NCBI RefSeq assembly: GCF_946187725.1
Contig: NZ_CAMHSK010000001.1
Location: 62,001 to 126,000 of the forward strand
Direction: 5' to 3'
Length of the DNA stretch: 64,000 bases
From: an uncultured Treponema sp.
GTDB taxonomy: Bacteria > Spirochaetota > Spirochaetia > Treponematales > Treponemataceae
Both the position numbers and the translations under genes were made by a program. Positions within the stretch are counted from its first letter, which is position 1. Every line of letters begins with the position of its first letter. Positions 60,908 through 64,000 of the stretch are shown here, one piece after another. The notes under the pieces are model-generated. The model was given only the letters and a program-made list of their open reading frames with translations. It was not told where the DNA came from and did not search any database.

Positions 60908-62019
60908 TAGTTGTCCAGTTTGACCTCGGAAATCAATTTGGGGTCGGCAAAAGTGACACGATTACGGCCGCTTCGTTTTGAGATGTAGAGTGCCTGATCC
61001 GCCTGATCTACGAGCATTTTCGGAGAGGTAATTGGATTTTCGTTTACATCAAAAGTTGAGACACCGATAGAAATTGTAACTTTGACATGCTGGTCTTCAT
61101 AGCAGAAATCAAACTGCTCGACCTTGCTTCTGATTCTTTCTGCGACAATCATCGCGTCTTCGGTACTTGTTTCGTTTAATAAAACTGTGAATTCTTCACC
61201 ACCGTAGCGCGAAGCCATGTCCTTTTCACGAATGTTTGACTTGATAATTTTTGCCACAGTCTGAAGAACATAATCTCCGCAGGCATGACCATAAGTGTCA
61301 TTAAAGCGCTTAAAGAAATCAATATCAAACATGATGACTGAAAGATTTCCTTCGCCCGCGAGTGCATTGTCAAGTTTGTCCGCAAGAACATTGAAGAAGA
61401 AATATTTGAGTTTTAAGTGCGTCATCATGTCAGTTGATGAGCGTTCGATAAGAGCCGCATTGTTGATTGCGATTGAAGCCAGTGAAGCGATAACCGTGAG
61501 CTGTTCTTTTTCGTAGTCAGAATATCCGGCATCTTCGGCCAAGGTGATACGCTCTCCCAAAAGTAAAATGCCGTTTAAATGATTGTGCTGAACCAGCGGG
61601 ATTATAAGCGAAGGTTTGAGCGTGGTAATCATGTTTAAATCGGTGGATTCTGGAAGAATTTGTACAAGTTCAGGAACCGTATAAACTTTGTTGCTTGTTT
61701 CAAGCAAATTTACCACTGGATTTGAAATCGGGATTATATATGAAATGTTTGGATTTGGATCAATACCGTTGTAGTTTGAATCGAGATGAAGTGAATCGGC
61801 ATCGAGTGCATTTAGAACGAAAAGTCCGGCTCCAAGGACATGAAATTGCCCCATACAGGTATAGAGAATCGACTCAATCAATTTGGAAAATTCGAGCGTA
61901 GAACAAAGAGAGCGTGAAATTTCGAGAAGCTGTTGCAAGTCGTAAATCTTCTTCTCGTACTCGCTTATGATTTCCTGAGCCTTATCTTCCTGTACGATTT
62001 CGGAAATTTCGTTACTCAT
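60907..62019 (-). CDS. GAF-GGDEF diguanylate cyclase, cytoplasmic
   Basis: A 370-residue protein without membrane segments. Residues 10-35 form a coiled coil (IISEYEKKIYDLQQLLEISR), about 40-185 a GAF domain (LVQHNHLNGILLLGE), and from 205 a GGDEF domain: FFKRFNDTYGHACGDYVLQT and REKDMASRYGGEEFTVLLNE. GGEEF is an active-site form, and REKD five residues before it is an intact RxxD inhibition site. So this cyclase should be active and feedback-controlled. It overlaps the DUF5312 gene by 8 bp and is coupled to the rhomboid gene. Confidence 0.93.
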   Translation of the reverse strand: MSNEISEIVQEDKAQEIISEYEKKIYDLQQLLEISRSLCSTLEFSKLIESILYTCMGQFHVLGAGLFVLNALDADSLHLDSNYNGIDPNPNISYIIPISNPVVNLLETSNKVYTVPELVQILPESTDLNMITTLKPSLIIPLVQHNHLNGILLLGERITLAEDAGYSDYEKEQLTVIASLASIAINNAALIERSSTDMMTHLKLKYFFFNVLADKLDNALAGEGNLSVIMFDIDFFKRFNDTYGHACGDYVLQTVAKIIKSNIREKDMASRYGGEEFTVLLNETSTEDAMIVAERIRSKVEQFDFCYEDQHVKVTISIGVSTFDVNENPITSPKMLVDQADQALYISKRSGRNRVTFADPKLISEVKLDN

Positions 62020-63601
62020 GATTCTTTTCTATCTCACCAATAATCGCATAATTCTTCATAATCTTAAGGAAGAGCTTCCAGTTTTCCTGCTGCTGCTCAA
62101 TCATGCCCGCTCCATCATGATTTCGGGCTGATGTCAAAAGAACCTTAATATTAGAAACCATATCAGACTTCGATTTTTTTGAATCAAGAATAAGCTCTCC
62201 GATTTGAAGATAAAGCTGATACAAGACCCTTGTTGTTTCCTGAATCAATTTATGAGCCTGATTGTTTATATTATCGACCATTGCGCCGACTTTTTTTAGA
62301 AAATCTGCATCGGCACGGCTGTCACGCACGAGACCGCGTAATTCTGCTTCATCGTTGTTGCCGCCTCTGTCAAAAGTTGCTTCAAATTCTTCAATCATGC
62401 TTTCGATTTCATTAACTGCATAAATGGTTGAAGAAAAATCGGCCTTGTAGTTCTGATTGTTGAAGAATCCTTCGATGACGATATTGTTCAGAACTGATTT
62501 TACATTTGCTGTTATGAAAACCGACATGAAAGTCTTGATGACTTGAAGCGGTGTAATCCATACGAAGGAATATGGTGTGTTTACACGCAGGAATTCGTTT
62601 GTTTCTGCATTGTAGACCTTTAGCTCTTGAAGTTTTGCCTCTCCGAAAAGTTCATGAATTTCGAAGGATACCGTGTAATCTTTGACTTCACCTTTGATTC
62701 GCTCTGTATCAGATGCAAATTTTTTATGCATGAATTCGATGAAGTTTTTAAGGGAATTTGAGCGGTAAGTTGCAAACTGGAAGGTAATGTTTGTGTCGTT
62801 TTTACCCAGCGATATGATGTTCTTCATTACTTCTGGGGTAAGATATTTTGTAAAAACGGAATTTATCTTTTTAAGGTTGCCGGAAATGCTTTCTTTTTCG
62901 GCTTCGCTGAGCGAATGTCCGACAAGAAGCTGCTTTAAGGCGCATACAGCCCGTACTTCGGCCACATCGAGCTTGAAACTTCCAATTAAATAGAATAAAT
63001 CTTGCAAAATTGCGGCTACTGGTGCGGGCGAAGAAGCGGAAACAAGGCCGAGAGATGTTGATGCAAGACCGTCGAATTCGCGGTCAAAAAGATGGATAAG
63101 ATTTATGTAGTTGAAATGGCAGACATCAGCAAGCTGTTTAAGGGCAGAAATTGTGGAATCGATTTTTGCGAAAGCCGGTGAATTTAACTGACGGAGAAGA
63201 TTGTCGAGCGTGCGTTTTTGTGAATCAATCAGTTTGTTCATGGGCGTGTCAGAGTCCATGATTTTCTTTTTTCGGTTTTCGTATTCTAGTTCTTCAAACT
63301 TTTCCTGGGCGGCAACATCGAAACCTGTGATGATTAGCTCGTATTCAAAGCGTCCGTTGCGCTGAATGTCGCCAGTGTTTATCGTGCTGCTCAGAATGTC
63401 GTCAATGGGTTTTGCGTTTTCGTAAAGGACTCGGATGATTTCAGCAAAATTCGGCTGTAACATTCCGTTTTTGAGAATTTGAGACGGCAGAATTTTAAGT
63501 TCACCTTCGATTCGTCGCATTTCAATGCGTTTTTTGACTTCCGGCGATGAACTCATAAAAATTGATTCAAAAAATTCCTTTAAAGCCCTCAAAAATCCCA
63601 T
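62012..63601 (-). CDS. DUF5312-like spirochaete protein
   Basis: A 529-residue protein of a kind I know only from spirochaetes, probably DUF5312. No signal peptide. Start region MGFLRALKEFFESIFMSSSP, then KKRIEMRRIEGELKILPSQI; a long helical body with LKQLADVCHFNYINLIHLFD near 165-184, and near 360-375 SFVWITPLQVIKTFMSVFIT, a hydrophobic stretch that might touch a membrane. No catalytic motif is visible. It opens the operon with the GGDEF and rhomboid genes. TACAAT lies 7 nt before ATG 63601 without Shine-Dalgarno. Confidence 0.8.
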   Translation of the reverse strand: MGFLRALKEFFESIFMSSSPEVKKRIEMRRIEGELKILPSQILKNGMLQPNFAEIIRVLYENAKPIDDILSSTINTGDIQRNGRFEYELIITGFDVAAQEKFEELEYENRKKKIMDSDTPMNKLIDSQKRTLDNLLRQLNSPAFAKIDSTISALKQLADVCHFNYINLIHLFDREFDGLASTSLGLVSASSPAPVAAILQDLFYLIGSFKLDVAEVRAVCALKQLLVGHSLSEAEKESISGNLKKINSVFTKYLTPEVMKNIISLGKNDTNITFQFATYRSNSLKNFIEFMHKKFASDTERIKGEVKDYTVSFEIHELFGEAKLQELKVYNAETNEFLRVNTPYSFVWITPLQVIKTFMSVFITANVKSVLNNIVIEGFFNNQNYKADFSSTIYAVNEIESMIEEFEATFDRGGNNDEAELRGLVRDSRADADFLKKVGAMVDNINNQAHKLIQETTRVLYQLYLQIGELILDSKKSKSDMVSNIKVLLTSARNHDGAGMIEQQQENWKLFLKIMKNYAIIGEIEKNHE

Positions 63602-63608
63602 GCTATCT

Positions 63609-63637
63609 ATTGTAGACGCTTAGTTTGATTTTTACAA
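63609..63637 (-). promoter_or_regulatory. Promoter of the DUF5312 operon, leaderless type
   Basis: On the minus strand TTGTAA, 17 bp, TACAAT, then 7 nt to ATG 63601. Confidence 0.65.
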
Positions 63638-63679
63638 GGGAATCTCGAAAAACTTCATCTTCTGACGACAATTTTCTCA

Positions 63680-63708
63680 TTGTACTTTTGATGATTTTTC
63701 ACTATATT
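63680..63708 (+). promoter_or_regulatory. clpP promoter, leaderless type
   Basis: TTGTAC, 17 bp, TATATT, then 6 nt to ATG 63715; no ribosome binding site is present. Confidence 0.65.
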
Positions 63709-63714
63709 TATTTC

Positions 63715-64000
63715 ATGAGAATTTTTAACGACAAAGACGAAGAGAAAAAGTCTGAACAGAAGGAAGATTCACTTTCCGAGAAATTTTTGAAAACCCGTCA
63801 GATTATTTTGAGCGGCGAAATCAACGAAGAAAATACTGCAAAGGTCATTAAACAGCTTCTTTTGCTCGAAGCAGACAGCGACAAACCGATTTACATCTAT
63901 ATTGATTCTCCTGGAGGTTCTATCGATTCAGGATTCGGCATTTATGACATGATTCGCTTTGTAAATGCACCGGTTTATACCATTGGTACAGGTCTTATCG
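63715..64000 (+). CDS. clpP: ATP-dependent Clp protease proteolytic subunit (partial, 3' end off window)
   Basis: The first 95 residues of a ClpP-type serine protease. After a charged start (MRIFNDKDEEKKSEQKEDSL) come FLKTRQIILSGEINEENTAK, the strand KPIYIYIDSPGGSIDSGFGI with SPGG at about residues 66-69, and APVYTIGTGLI leading to the catalytic serine region just off the window. The N-terminus is acidic and about 20 residues longer before the first strand than in E. coli ClpP. Treponemes often have two ClpP genes; which one this is cannot be told. The gene diverges from the DUF5312 operon by 113 bp. Confidence 0.93.
   Translation, partial: MRIFNDKDEEKKSEQKEDSLSEKFLKTRQIILSGEINEENTAKVIKQLLLLEADSDKPIYIYIDSPGGSIDSGFGIYDMIRFVNAPVYTIGTGLI

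Overview
The window reads as chromosomal DNA of a spirochaete, most likely a host- or gut-associated Treponema. Three things point there: an archaeal/eukaryotic-type PheRS split over two distant loci (pheT near 2.6-4.3 kb, pheS near 57.4-58.9 kb), a FabV-type trans-2-enoyl reductase of the kind known from Treponema denticola, and many lipoproteins and secreted proteins of Treponema character (including a DUF5312-like protein). No plasmid, phage or rRNA genes are seen. Most genes are housekeeping or metabolic, in short operons.

Layout. 0-4.3 kb: dus (partial), tatD, an unknown gene, a hairpin-rich repeat, pheT. 4.4-10.5 kb: an operon hypB - FAD/Fe-S oxidoreductase - hypA - DUF5692-like membrane protein, facing a two-gene membrane-protein operon; the two promoters share a GATAG-N5-CTATC palindrome. 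10.5-22.2 kb: yhbY, a secreted protein whose signal peptide is partly encoded by a repeat copy, a HEYTHH protein, a LacI regulator, a three-gene set resembling Bacillus ydjI-ydjG-ydjH, a secreted protein, fabV, a PurO-like IMP cyclohydrolase with a DUF308 protein, and an orphan substrate-binding lipoprotein. 22.2-40.6 kb: chemoreceptor, M15 peptidase, murE-ddl, a CsgG/DUF4810/GNA1162 lipoprotein operon, trpE, pyrG, rpiA, aroDE, hisD, def, a NifU-type protein, a YgiQ-type radical SAM protein. 40.6-43.9 kb: an AT-rich accessory island (XRE regulator, candidate PD-(D/E)XK nuclease, nonsense-interrupted lipoprotein, membrane protein plus 54-residue protein). 43.9-64 kb: MATE, YitT, DUF4846, queH, UPF0210, M48 protease, SRP RNA, a degenerate NUC1-like protein, three tRNAs, a GGDEF protein, NrdR-box-controlled nrdDG, pheS, secreted proteins, a DUF5312 - GAF/GGDEF - rhomboid - secreted-protein operon, and the start of clpP.

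Cross-cutting signals. (1) A dispersed family of hairpin-rich repeats lies between genes; arms differ by paired C-G to T-A changes, and one copy is inside a coding sequence. A different GC-rich hairpin insert lies in frame in murE. (2) Many promoters place the -10 hexamer 6-7 nt before the ATG with no Shine-Dalgarno sequence, suggesting leaderless mRNAs (clpP, hisD, aroDE, the DUF5312 gene, a diguanylate cyclase, MATE, a substrate-binding protein and others). (3) The best candidate for an undescribed system is the 4.4-10.5 kb set, where nickel-insertion proteins HypA/HypB flank a large flavin/Fe-S oxidoreductase with no hydrogenase structural gene in view. All functional calls come from reading the sequence; no database search was run.
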